Part shown: one piece after another, positions 22,736 to 30,793 of the stretch | Numbering within the stretch: position 1 is the first letter of the stretch | Layout: each line of letters starts with the position of its first letter | DNA from: Pseudorhizobium endolithicum | GTDB lineage: Bacteria; Pseudomonadota; Alphaproteobacteria; Rhizobiales; Rhizobiaceae | Reading direction: 5' to 3' | NCBI RefSeq assembly: GCF_902153245.2 | Contig: NZ_CABFWF030000012.1 | Span: forward strand, 126,501 to 190,500 | Length of the DNA: 64,000 nucleotides | Position numbers and translations under genes: made by a program | Notes under the pieces: generated by a model | Told to the model about the DNA's origin: nothing | Seen by the model: the letters and a program-made list of their open reading frames with translations, nothing else | Databases searched by the model: none

Positions 22736-24910
22736 CTATTCGATTTCCAGGAGAAAAAAGGTCGTGGGGCCGTGAGGCGTCTCGTTGCTCATGTCCAGCC
22801 GGACAGGCCCGCTCCCGCGGTATAGTGGAGGGTGCACGACGCCATCCAGCCCCACGGGCGAAATCCTCCACCGGCCGGAGCGGCCAGCCAGGGCAAGCCT
22901 GACGCTCCCTGGACGGATGCGCACCGGCAACGTTCCGAAATCCTCGATCACCTTCTCTTCCGGGTCGCGGAAGCGCATCCTGGTACTGCGTGCATCGGTG
23001 GCGTAGACCAGCAGCATTCGCTTGCTGTCGAGCAGGGAAGGTGTCTGATCGATGGCAGAGAGGGCCAGCAGGCCGCTACCCTGGGCGCTCTCGACATGGA
23101 GGATGTCGAGAGCCGCCGGCGAGGGGAGGGACGAGAATGCGATCGCTTCGGTGCGGGGTGTGACGATCTTTAGGAGACTGTTTTCCGTATCCAGCTCAAG
23201 CTGGCCCGTGTCGCTCTCGAAGATGCCTTTGGCGAGGTCGGTGCGATTGGCCGCGGAAAGAAGACCGGCGGTCTTCAAGGCGGCGATCATGTCCCGCCCT
23301 TTCTCGGAACTGCGCGGCTGGTCCACGGCGTGGGGAGCCCGCAGGCCGTTGCCGCGGCGAAGGCCGATGGCGGAGACCAGCGCCAGCGAGGTCAGGTCGT
23401 CCGGCTCCCTCGCCTGCATGTCGCCGTCGAGGTCGTCCAGCCCACGCATTGCAAAGGGAATGGTGTTGGTGGCGGCGGAAACATCGCCTCGTCTGAAAAG
23501 AAGAGCGGCCAGCGTTTCTCCAGCCCGGGCGACCGGGTCAAGAGCAATGGCATAGGGCAACATGCCCCGCTTGTGTGGGAATGGTTCGCCGTATCGCAGC
23601 GCGATCGGCCCATGGCCGTGCCGGCAGAGGATGTCCCAGCCTTGGAGGGCTGCATAGGCGGGTATGACCAGCCCGCCTTCGTAGCGGTGACGGTTCCAGA
23701 ACACGTGGTCGTATTCGCTGATCGCGAACGGCTTGCCCAGCCACCGAGCTGCCGCGGCGGCCCGAAGGTAGGCGGCGGCCCCTGAAATTGCGCTATCATC
23801 CTTGATGGATGAGCCCGGCTCATACCCGTTGACACCGTCGTGGTAGGTGTTCATGGCGACCGCCTGGAGCTCCGATCGCGTCAGCGCTGTCTGGACGGTG
23901 GGCCAGTTGTTGTAGGAACTTATCAGCCCCTTGTAGCCAAGGCCGCGGAGGATGTCCGTCATTCTCCGCAGCAACGCCTGTTCGCTGTGGATGAAGTAGG
24001 CTTGGAGGTCACGCATGCGCGGCGTGTCGAGGTACCTGTCGCGCGGCAGCTCGATGCTCCCCGCCTCTAGCCGCTCCGAGGGCTGCAGGTCTCCCCAGGC
24101 TTCGCGCAACTCCGCGGTGGTTCTGTACTGCTGTTGAAGCCACGTGTTGAACGGCTGCTTCAGGCTGCTGGGATAGTGAGGCCGCCCCGGAATTTCATGA
24201 ACGACCGTCTCGAATTCCATGCCGCCCTCATTGGCCAGGATCAGCAGGCCGAGGGCTTCATCATGGATGGGTGCAGTGCCGGTATACGGGTTGACCCTGG
24301 TCAGCATCTCCGTGACAAGCTGGCGCCAGTGTTCGAATGCCCGGTCGTCGTAATGCATCTCCAGTTTCAACCCCGGCGCCGGACCCCACCGGTCGTCGAA
24401 GCCGCCGTGGCCTCCACGCCAAGAGGTCAAGCCGTCCACCATCCAGTAGATGCCGTTCCGCTTCAACGCAGCCATCAGATAGTGCACCCGATCCAACGTC
24501 TCCGGATCGAGGTCGAAGTCCCGGCGGCGGCCCATCATCAGACTGGCGTCGAGGAAATGAAAACGCGCGATGTTGTAGCCACGCATCGCTAGCTGACGTG
24601 CGTAGACATCCGCGGTGGCGTGATCGGGAAAACCGCCGGAAGCCGGGCTCCAGGCAAGCGATGCACAGTGAAAGACTTCTTTTCCTGTCGGCGAAGCCTG
24701 CCTCGCCAGATGACCGCCGTCACCGACAGTCAGCCGCGCCCCGGCGCCGTCGATCGGCCGGTTTCGCAAGAACCGAGAGAAGTCGAGCGGGCTTCCGGTT
24801 TGAATGGAGAGGTCGGTTTCGCGGACCGGGAGCCAATCATCCGAGGCGGTAGCGTGGTTCTGGCATGTGATGACCGTCAGCAGGCCCATCAGCCACAGCG
24901 TCTTCCGCAT
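22736..24910 (-). CDS. Secreted GH-A clan (GH5-like) glycoside hydrolase
   Basis: Protein of 724 residues with an N-terminal signal peptide (MRKTLWLMGLLTVITC, cleavage likely after residues 20-22). The fold looks like a TIM-barrel hydrolase of clan GH-A: Asn227-Glu228 in LILANEGG fits the acid/base strand, MNTYHDG the strand-6 motif, and Glu399 in FAISEYDHVFWN the nucleophile. A beta-rich domain follows from about residue 560. It is the last gene of the exopolysaccharide operon and may trim the polymer in the periplasm or outside. A strong GGAGG precedes the ATG, which lies 74 bases inside the upstream GT2 gene. The substrate is unknown. Confidence 0.68.
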   Translation of the reverse strand: MRKTLWLMGLLTVITCQNHATASDDWLPVRETDLSIQTGSPLDFSRFLRNRPIDGAGARLTVGDGGHLARQASPTGKEVFHCASLAWSPASGGFPDHATADVYARQLAMRGYNIARFHFLDASLMMGRRRDFDLDPETLDRVHYLMAALKRNGIYWMVDGLTSWRGGHGGFDDRWGPAPGLKLEMHYDDRAFEHWRQLVTEMLTRVNPYTGTAPIHDEALGLLILANEGGMEFETVVHEIPGRPHYPSSLKQPFNTWLQQQYRTTAELREAWGDLQPSERLEAGSIELPRDRYLDTPRMRDLQAYFIHSEQALLRRMTDILRGLGYKGLISSYNNWPTVQTALTRSELQAVAMNTYHDGVNGYEPGSSIKDDSAISGAAAYLRAAAAARWLGKPFAISEYDHVFWNRHRYEGGLVIPAYAALQGWDILCRHGHGPIALRYGEPFPHKRGMLPYAIALDPVARAGETLAALLFRRGDVSAATNTIPFAMRGLDDLDGDMQAREPDDLTSLALVSAIGLRRGNGLRAPHAVDQPRSSEKGRDMIAALKTAGLLSAANRTDLAKGIFESDTGQLELDTENSLLKIVTPRTEAIAFSSLPSPAALDILHVESAQGSGLLALSAIDQTPSLLDSKRMLLVYATDARSTRMRFRDPEEKVIEDFGTLPVRIRPGSVRLALAGRSGRWRISPVGLDGVVHPPLYRGSGPVRLDMSNETPHGPTTFFLLEIE

Positions 24911-25904
24911 CCCGTCCTCCTACCTCACGGCTTTCGACCCACAGGCGCGGATCCAGTCGCGGCCTGAAATATCCGAACGGCAGGGCGGCCGTGTGAAAAA
25001 GCCAGGCGACCACCGTGTAGATCCCCATCCGCAGGCTTGCCTTGCGAATGGATACCAGCCCGACCACGCACCCGGCCAGCAAAGACACCACGAAAACGGC
25101 GGCCAGCTTCTGGGGAATGAACAGAAGAAGCGCCACCGACAACAGCATCCAGCAGGCTACAGCTGCCCATAGCCTCAGTTCGGGCAGGCCGCCCAGAACC
25201 TGTTTCAGGTAGGGCTGGCCCATGGAAGCCCGCAGTACCTCACCGATCCCGAACAGGTATTTGGTCTTCCAACGGCGAACCAGCAGGCTGTAGGCATTGA
25301 CGGAGTGCCCGTAGTGGGAAACGAAACGCCGGTCGAGCCGGTGGAGGCTCCAGCCGGCATGGCGCAATCTTACGCCGAGGTCGAACTCCTCGTGGCAGTG
25401 TAGGTTGCGGTCGGTAAAGTAGCCGATGCCCTCGATGGCCGAGCGCCGGTAGACACCCCCGCCGTTCATCCGGTCGATGTCACCGACCCGCAGCTCCGGC
25501 GGATTGCGTCCGACCCGCCGGGCGTATTCGAGGTTGTCGAGCATCTTCTCCTCGACATGCCCCGTCACCCCCGCCGCCCGTGGATGATCATCGAGATATC
25601 CTATGGCTTCCTGGAGGAAATCCGGTTCCAGCTCCATGTCGCCGTCGATCAGGCAGACGTAGCGCCCCGTTGAATACTGGTACCCGAGTTGCGGGCCGAT
25701 GCCGCAGCTCGGCTGCGCCGGGGGCATGATCTGGACGATCCGCACAGGATAGCCTGAGGCGATCTCTATCGTGCGGTCGGACGACCCGCTATCGGCTAGG
25801 ATGATCTCGCCTGTCGTCACCGACAGCGCAGCCAGCGCCGCTTCTATCGTCTGCGCTATCCGTTTCTCTTCGTTCAGCGTCTTGATGATGATGGAGACGT
25901 TCAA
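24837..25904 (-). CDS. Glycosyltransferase family 2, membrane-anchored
   Basis: GT-A transferase of 355 residues starting at a TTG. The N-terminal VSIIIKTLNEEKRI opens the nucleotide-binding fold, ILADSGSSD and LIDGDMELEPDF supply the Asp motifs, and HEEFDLGVRLRHAGW is the catalytic-base region. Two to three membrane segments lie at the C-terminus (about residues 245-320). The TTG overlaps the TGA of the preceding GT4 gene, with AGAGG five bases before it. A much longer in-frame reading upstream has no start support. It extends an exopolysaccharide repeat unit on the cytoplasmic face. Confidence 0.85.
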   Translation of the reverse strand: MNVSIIIKTLNEEKRIAQTIEAALAALSVTTGEIILADSGSSDRTIEIASGYPVRIVQIMPPAQPSCGIGPQLGYQYSTGRYVCLIDGDMELEPDFLQEAIGYLDDHPRAAGVTGHVEEKMLDNLEYARRVGRNPPELRVGDIDRMNGGGVYRRSAIEGIGYFTDRNLHCHEEFDLGVRLRHAGWSLHRLDRRFVSHYGHSVNAYSLLVRRWKTKYLFGIGEVLRASMGQPYLKQVLGGLPELRLWAAVACWMLLSVALLLFIPQKLAAVFVVSLLAGCVVGLVSIRKASLRMGIYTVVAWLFHTAALPFGYFRPRLDPRLWVESREVGGRDAEDAVADGPADGHHMPEPRYRLG

Positions 25905-27301
25905 TGGGACCTCTTGCCGGTTCGTGCCTCCAGAACGGAGCGGTAGACATCGGCGGTCGTTCTCGCGATCGACGACCAGGTGTAGTTCCTTTCGACATGG
26001 CGGATGCGAGACAGGGCCCGAGGCTCCTCGAACGGCTCTGCCAGTTTCCGGCGCAGCGCGGCGGCAAGGGCTTCTATGTCGCCGGGAGGGAAATAGTCCT
26101 CCGGCGGGAGTTCCACCTCGTGATTTGCGGGAATGTCGCTTGCCAGAACCGGCAGGCCGTAGCTCAAGGCCTCGAGCAGGGAAATGGGCATGCCTTCGTG
26201 CAGGGAAGGAAGAACGAAGAGCCCGGCCTGCGAATACAGGGCCGCGAGGGCTTCGCCGCTCTGAAAACCGGTCATCACCACGCCCGGTACGGCATTGGCG
26301 AAGGCCTCCACCTCGTTGAAATAGCGGCTGCGATGGTCTGCGTCCCCGACAATCGCGAGCTTCCAACCGGCCTGCGGAAGCCTTGCAAAGGCCGCGATCA
26401 AGTCCATCTGGCGCTTTTCCGGCACGATCCGGGCTACCATCACGATATACCGGCGGCGTTCGAGGCCGAAGCGTTCCAGCATATCCGGCATGGCCGTCGC
26501 CGGCCGCACCCCGACGCCGTTCGGCACATGCGCGAGGTCTCGAGCGTAGCGACGCCTCATGCTTGCCTTCACATCACGCGAGACGGCGATGGCGGCATTC
26601 GACGTCTGAACGGCCAGTCGCTCCCCGAGCCGCAGAACTCTCTTCGCCAGAGGCCCCCATTTCTCGCGGTCGTAGTCATAGCCGTGATGGGTGGTGACGA
26701 CCTTCAAGCCGAAGACGCGTGCGAGGGGTGTGAAAAGACCAGGACCGATGGCATGGATATGCAGGATGTCCGGCCTCTTGAAGGCGGCGTAGACGACACC
26801 GGCAAACGTATGGACGAACGCTTCCAGCATCATCGACCGCGGCGCCCAGAGCGGCGTGACGAGGATGCCTTTCCAGATGGCATCCGTTTGCGATCGTAGA
26901 TAAGGACTCCGGCCGATGACCTCGACCCGCCAGCCGCCGCGGATAAGCTCCTGAGCGAGCATCTCCACGTGGCGCTCGACGCCACCTTGGATATCCGGAA
27001 CGCCCCGAAGGCCAAGCATCATGACGTGCCGTCCTGCGTTGGCTGCCTTTTGCGTTCCATCGGTCGGAAAAAGAACTTCCGATAGGGGTAACGGTGCAAG
27101 GTCCGGCGCCTCTGCGGCAACCACGCGAAGCGCCCCGCTTTCTTTCTGCTGCCGGTACGGTTCGGCGTCATCCTCGCGGACGGGATCAAGGGAACTGTCG
27201 AGGGGGGGAGGCGCAATTGCACGGGGCTGTACCTGCGGGCGCTTCTTCGTCGTCTCCAGGTGCAGCATCTTGTCGATCATGGGGTCCGGTCCAGAAATCA
27301 T
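25901..27301 (-). CDS. Glycosyltransferase family 4
   Basis: GT-B transferase of 466 residues. The N-terminal domain begins near residue 90 (MMLGLRGVPDIQGGVERHVE). The C-terminal domain has the EX7E motif LPSLHEGMPISLLEALSYG. The first roughly 80 residues are Pro-, Ala- and Gln-rich linker without homology I recognise, an unusual extension. The start is uncertain: ATGs occur at 27301 and 27280, and a further extension to 27385 is open. The sugar is unknown. It is coupled to the following GT2 gene through an overlapping TTGA. Confidence 0.85.
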   Translation of the reverse strand: MISGPDPMIDKMLHLETTKKRPQVQPRAIAPPPLDSSLDPVREDDAEPYRQQKESGALRVVAAEAPDLAPLPLSEVLFPTDGTQKAANAGRHVMMLGLRGVPDIQGGVERHVEMLAQELIRGGWRVEVIGRSPYLRSQTDAIWKGILVTPLWAPRSMMLEAFVHTFAGVVYAAFKRPDILHIHAIGPGLFTPLARVFGLKVVTTHHGYDYDREKWGPLAKRVLRLGERLAVQTSNAAIAVSRDVKASMRRRYARDLAHVPNGVGVRPATAMPDMLERFGLERRRYIVMVARIVPEKRQMDLIAAFARLPQAGWKLAIVGDADHRSRYFNEVEAFANAVPGVVMTGFQSGEALAALYSQAGLFVLPSLHEGMPISLLEALSYGLPVLASDIPANHEVELPPEDYFPPGDIEALAAALRRKLAEPFEEPRALSRIRHVERNYTWSSIARTTADVYRSVLEARTGKRSH

Positions 27302-27417
27302 TTCCGGTCCCGTTCTACCGACAGGATATTCCCGCTTTGCAAATCCGGATGATAAAATTCTAATGATCCTGTGCCTGTGTGGCACAGGATGGGGGAATTA
27401 AGTGTCTTCGTCCTGTC

Positions 27418-28698
27418 CTATTTCGAAAGGGCCGGCATCCTGGCCGTGATCGCGGGCGCGAGTTCGCCGTAGAGCGCCAGCATCCGGTCGCGATAGGACG
27501 TGCGGGAGAAATCGCGGGAAACCCACTCCCTTCCGGCGGCTCCCATCTCTCGTCGCCGCGCCGGGCCGGCGTCCGCCAGTTGCGAAAGGGTATCGGCCAG
27601 TGTATCGACGGAGGCTGCGGGCGACGTCAGGCCCGTTTCGCCGGCCCGGATCATTTCGGGGATGCCGCCGATCTCGCTGCCTATGACGGGCCTGGCAAGT
27701 GCGTAGGCTTCAAGGATGCTGATCGGCGCGTTTTCATACCATTCCGACGGCAGGATCAATGCACGGGATTGGCCGATCAGCCGATGCAGTGCTTCGCCTG
27801 CCACGAAACCTGCGAACGTGATGTCAGCCCCGGCTTCGTCGGCCAGTTTGCGCAGTGATGCCTCCTCGGGGCCGGTCCCCGCGATGACGACCTTCTGCTT
27901 TGCTTGAGCCGCCGCACGGATCAGCGTGGATATTCCCTTCTCGGGTGCTAGACGTCCGGCGAAGACGAAGTAGTCGCCTTCTTCCCAATCGGTCTGGAAG
28001 AGACCCAGATCGACGAAGTTGGGGATGTAGACCAGTCGCTCCGCCTCCCATCCCCATTCTTCGAGCTTGTTGCGGTAGAAGCGGCTGGGCACGACGATAC
28101 GATCGACCTTTGTCCGGTAGGTCCCGAGCAGGCGATGCAGGGAGGTCTCCGCATAGACGACCGCGCTCAGGGGAAGGGAGCCCTTGATGCAGCGGTGAAG
28201 GACGACATTGTGGATCTTTCCTCCCTTGCATTCCTCGCATATGCGCCCGTCGCGCAGCATCTTGTACGAGGGGCAGGCGATCTTCAGGTCATGGGCCGTC
28301 ATCACCGTCGGAATGCCGGCATCCTTCAAGGTCGAGAAGATCGCCGGCGAAAGGTGATGGTAGACGTTATGGGCATGGGCGATGTCCGGCCGAGCCCTGG
28401 AGAGAAGGCGGCCGAGGTTCGCCCGGGCCTCCAGGGAGTAGATGACCTTCGATGCCTGGATTGCCTTGGCCAGTGCTCCGCTCTGCTGGCCGTACTCGAT
28501 CTCCGAGACAAAATAGTCGGACCAAGGGGAGGGCAGGTTCTTCTCGTGCCGCATCGAGAATGGCACGACATTCCAGCCGATCTCCTCGAAGAGGGAGGAG
28601 TGATCGAGGAAGACGGCCTCCGCGCCGCCTCGCCGATAGAAGTAGTTGTTGATGTTCAGCAGGCGGGGAGACGGATAGATGCCGGGATGCAGGTTCAT
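27418..28698 (-). CDS. Glycosyltransferase family 4
   Basis: GT4 transferase of 426 residues. The N-terminal acceptor domain contains NNYFYRRGGAEAVFLDH and HAHNVYHHLSPAI. A cysteine cluster, CPSYKMLRDGRICEECKGG, is typical of a GT4 subgroup in capsule and EPS loci. The donor domain has FAGRLAPEKGI and LPSEWYENAPISILEAYA (EX7E). The ATG at 28698 overlaps the deacetylase stop (ATGA). It is a sugar transferase for the repeat unit; donor not predictable. Confidence 0.88.
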   Translation of the reverse strand: MNLHPGIYPSPRLLNINNYFYRRGGAEAVFLDHSSLFEEIGWNVVPFSMRHEKNLPSPWSDYFVSEIEYGQQSGALAKAIQASKVIYSLEARANLGRLLSRARPDIAHAHNVYHHLSPAIFSTLKDAGIPTVMTAHDLKIACPSYKMLRDGRICEECKGGKIHNVVLHRCIKGSLPLSAVVYAETSLHRLLGTYRTKVDRIVVPSRFYRNKLEEWGWEAERLVYIPNFVDLGLFQTDWEEGDYFVFAGRLAPEKGISTLIRAAAQAKQKVVIAGTGPEEASLRKLADEAGADITFAGFVAGEALHRLIGQSRALILPSEWYENAPISILEAYALARPVIGSEIGGIPEMIRAGETGLTSPAASVDTLADTLSQLADAGPARRREMGAAGREWVSRDFSRTSYRDRMLALYGELAPAITARMPALSK

Positions 28699-29462
28699 CG
28701 AGCTTGCTCCCAGCCCAGCCGGCGGATGGCCTCGGCAACCGTGACGACCGCGCAGCCGGCCTGGGCGGCATGGCCCACGAGGTGATCGAAGGTCGCGGGC
28801 GTGCATCCGTACGGCGTCGGTTCGTCGCTCACGTCATGGGTGAAGAAGATAAGCCAGCCGGGATTCTCCCTCACGTCATCGATCCAGCGCGTCAGTTGAA
28901 CGGCGTGATCCTCCGGCTGACGGATTTCCACCGACTTCAACATCCAGGGATCGACATCTCCCCGGTTCACCGCCTCGCCGGCGCCGCGGCAAGTGGCATA
29001 TCTTTGCTTCAGCGTTCGCCGCGCCGTCGGCCAGGCGGCGTTGTAGGGGAAGGCAAAATTCGTCGGGCGCTTGATTCCCAGATCGGCCAGATAACGGCCG
29101 TTGCGATCGAGATCGTCGGACAAGGAGCGGCCATAGCTGCGGACGCTGCGATGCGCATGGGTGTGGCAGCCGATCTCGTGCCCCCGTTCGAAGAGGGCGC
29201 GGCATCCTGCCGGGGAGATCAGCCTGCGATCGGGCTCCACCCGATCTGCCAAGCCGCCTGCGATGTAGAAGGTGCCTCGTGCGCCATGGTTTTCCAGGAT
29301 CGCCGCACCATTGGTCAAAGCCGTGTCTGGAACATCGTCGAAGGTGAACGAAACGAGCGGCACGGAGGTCGTGACCGACCGGGTCCGCGGCGCCATCGTC
29401 CAGATCAGCCGGTTGCCGAGGCGGTCGATGAGTTGGTTGGCGCGCAGGATGAGGTCAGACAT
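28695..29462 (-). CDS. Polysaccharide deacetylase family protein
   Basis: NodB-homology carbohydrate esterase of 255 residues. The metal-binding start motif is VSFTFDDVPDT, then HEIGCHTHAHRSV (the HxxxH element) and a C-terminal WLIFFTHDVSD. No signal peptide is evident, so it probably acts in the cytoplasm or on lipid-linked sugars. The start at 29462 has GGAGGAAG nine bases upstream and overlaps the polymerase gene by eight bases. It may remove acetyl groups from N-acetyl sugars of the repeat unit. Confidence 0.86.
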   Translation of the reverse strand: MSDLILRANQLIDRLGNRLIWTMAPRTRSVTTSVPLVSFTFDDVPDTALTNGAAILENHGARGTFYIAGGLADRVEPDRRLISPAGCRALFERGHEIGCHTHAHRSVRSYGRSLSDDLDRNGRYLADLGIKRPTNFAFPYNAAWPTARRTLKQRYATCRGAGEAVNRGDVDPWMLKSVEIRQPEDHAVQLTRWIDDVRENPGWLIFFTHDVSDEPTPYGCTPATFDHLVGHAAQAGCAVVTVAEAIRRLGWEQAR

Positions 29463-30786
29463 CCCGGCTTCCTCCCGCTCGCGCGTCTGCAACCTGCTGT
29501 GCGTCGGCCTCGTACTGGATACCGAAAAGGGCGATACCGAACATGAACCAGGTGAGATTGTAGCCGCTGGAGCTTTCGAAGAAGAAGCTCTCCAGGCCGG
29601 CACCGAAGATGAGGTAGAGCCAGATGCGCAGATAGAGCCGGGCGGCATGGCTGACATGGCCGCTTCGGTCGATCCTGCCAAAGGCACGCACCGGCACGAC
29701 CAGAAACCAGAGGAGCGAGAGGAACAGCCCCGGAAGCCCGGTGGTCAGCAGGATTTCCACGTAGCCATTGTGGCTGTGGGCAGCGGTGACGGCCCAGGTT
29801 GCGATACCGCTCCCGCCGTATACCAGTTCCTCGGTCCTCCAGAAGGATTTGAGTCCGTAGCCGGTAAGCGGAAACTCCGAAATGGCGTTCATGGCGAGTC
29901 TCCAGACATCGGCCCGGTTGGTGAACGTCGCATCAATGCCGAGGGACTCGACCAGGCCAGTCAACGAAGGGGAAACGGCAGCCCCAACGGCCAACAGGTT
30001 GAGAAGCAGGACACCGCCGACGGCGAGCGGGATGCGCAGCAGAGGGAAGCGTTCGAAAATCCACGCCAGCATCAGGATGGCCGGAAGCATCGCCGACGCG
30101 GTCTTGCCGCCAGTATGGAGCAGGAACCAGACGGCGCCTGCCAGCAGCAGCACTCCGATGGGCCGCGACCATGTGTTCATCACGAAGAGGGCACAGAACG
30201 CGACCAAAACCATGGCCGCGGCCGCGTTGTTCTTGTGCGGGAAGTAACCGCGCCACAGGCCGGCATGCATCGGCTCCACAACTTCCGCGGCCGAATGGAT
30301 GGAAAGCTCAGGCATGAAGCGCAGGCCGTAATAGCAGAGAAGCAGAACGGCACCGGTTCCGATGGCGAGCAGCTTGCCGAGATGCGGCTCGGACCGGGGC
30401 AGGAGAAGACAGCAGTTGGCAGCAACAAGAACCAGCGACGACAGGACCAGCGCCTTGAAGCTGTTGAAGCTGTGATTGGAGATTAGGGAGACGAGCAGGA
30501 ACCATAGGAAGGTCAGGCCTACCAGCCATGCCGGCGGCAGCAGCCTGGTGCGCATCGGCGTCGCCAATGCTGTCGCTGCGGCGGCGATCGGCAGGCAGAG
30601 AAACAGCAACTGATTGAACTTGTTCGAGTTGTCCGTCGAAATACTGGCCCGCGACTGGAGCGTGAGATCAACGAACGGATCCAGCGAAATCCAGAAGAAC
30701 AGGAAGATCGACACGAAGAGCAGACTGGCGAACAGCTTCCTGTCGACGATCGGCGGAGCGGCTTCGGCGGTTTCAACCTGCACCAT
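29455..30786 (-). CDS. O-antigen ligase / Wzy-type polymerase
   Basis: Polytopic membrane protein of 443 residues with 10-12 hydrophobic segments. The large periplasmic-loop motif is AAHSHNGYVEILLTTGLPGL (His and Asn conserved in the Wzy_C/WaaL family). LTGYGLKSFW precedes it. Context with a flippase and a Wzz-like gene makes it the polymerase of a Wzx/Wzy polysaccharide pathway rather than a lipid A ligase. GAGGAGG precedes the ATG. It lies seven bases after the Wzz-like gene. Confidence 0.87.
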   Translation of the reverse strand: MVQVETAEAAPPIVDRKLFASLLFVSIFLFFWISLDPFVDLTLQSRASISTDNSNKFNQLLFLCLPIAAAATALATPMRTRLLPPAWLVGLTFLWFLLVSLISNHSFNSFKALVLSSLVLVAANCCLLLPRSEPHLGKLLAIGTGAVLLLCYYGLRFMPELSIHSAAEVVEPMHAGLWRGYFPHKNNAAAAMVLVAFCALFVMNTWSRPIGVLLLAGAVWFLLHTGGKTASAMLPAILMLAWIFERFPLLRIPLAVGGVLLLNLLAVGAAVSPSLTGLVESLGIDATFTNRADVWRLAMNAISEFPLTGYGLKSFWRTEELVYGGSGIATWAVTAAHSHNGYVEILLTTGLPGLFLSLLWFLVVPVRAFGRIDRSGHVSHAARLYLRIWLYLIFGAGLESFFFESSSGYNLTWFMFGIALFGIQYEADAQQVADARAGGSRDV

Positions 30787-30793
30787 GCCCTCC

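Noticed and set aside
25905-26366. N-terminal extension of the GT2 gene upstream of the TTG
   Set aside because: The extra sequence is Arg-rich, lacks motifs and overlaps the well-supported GT4 gene in another frame.
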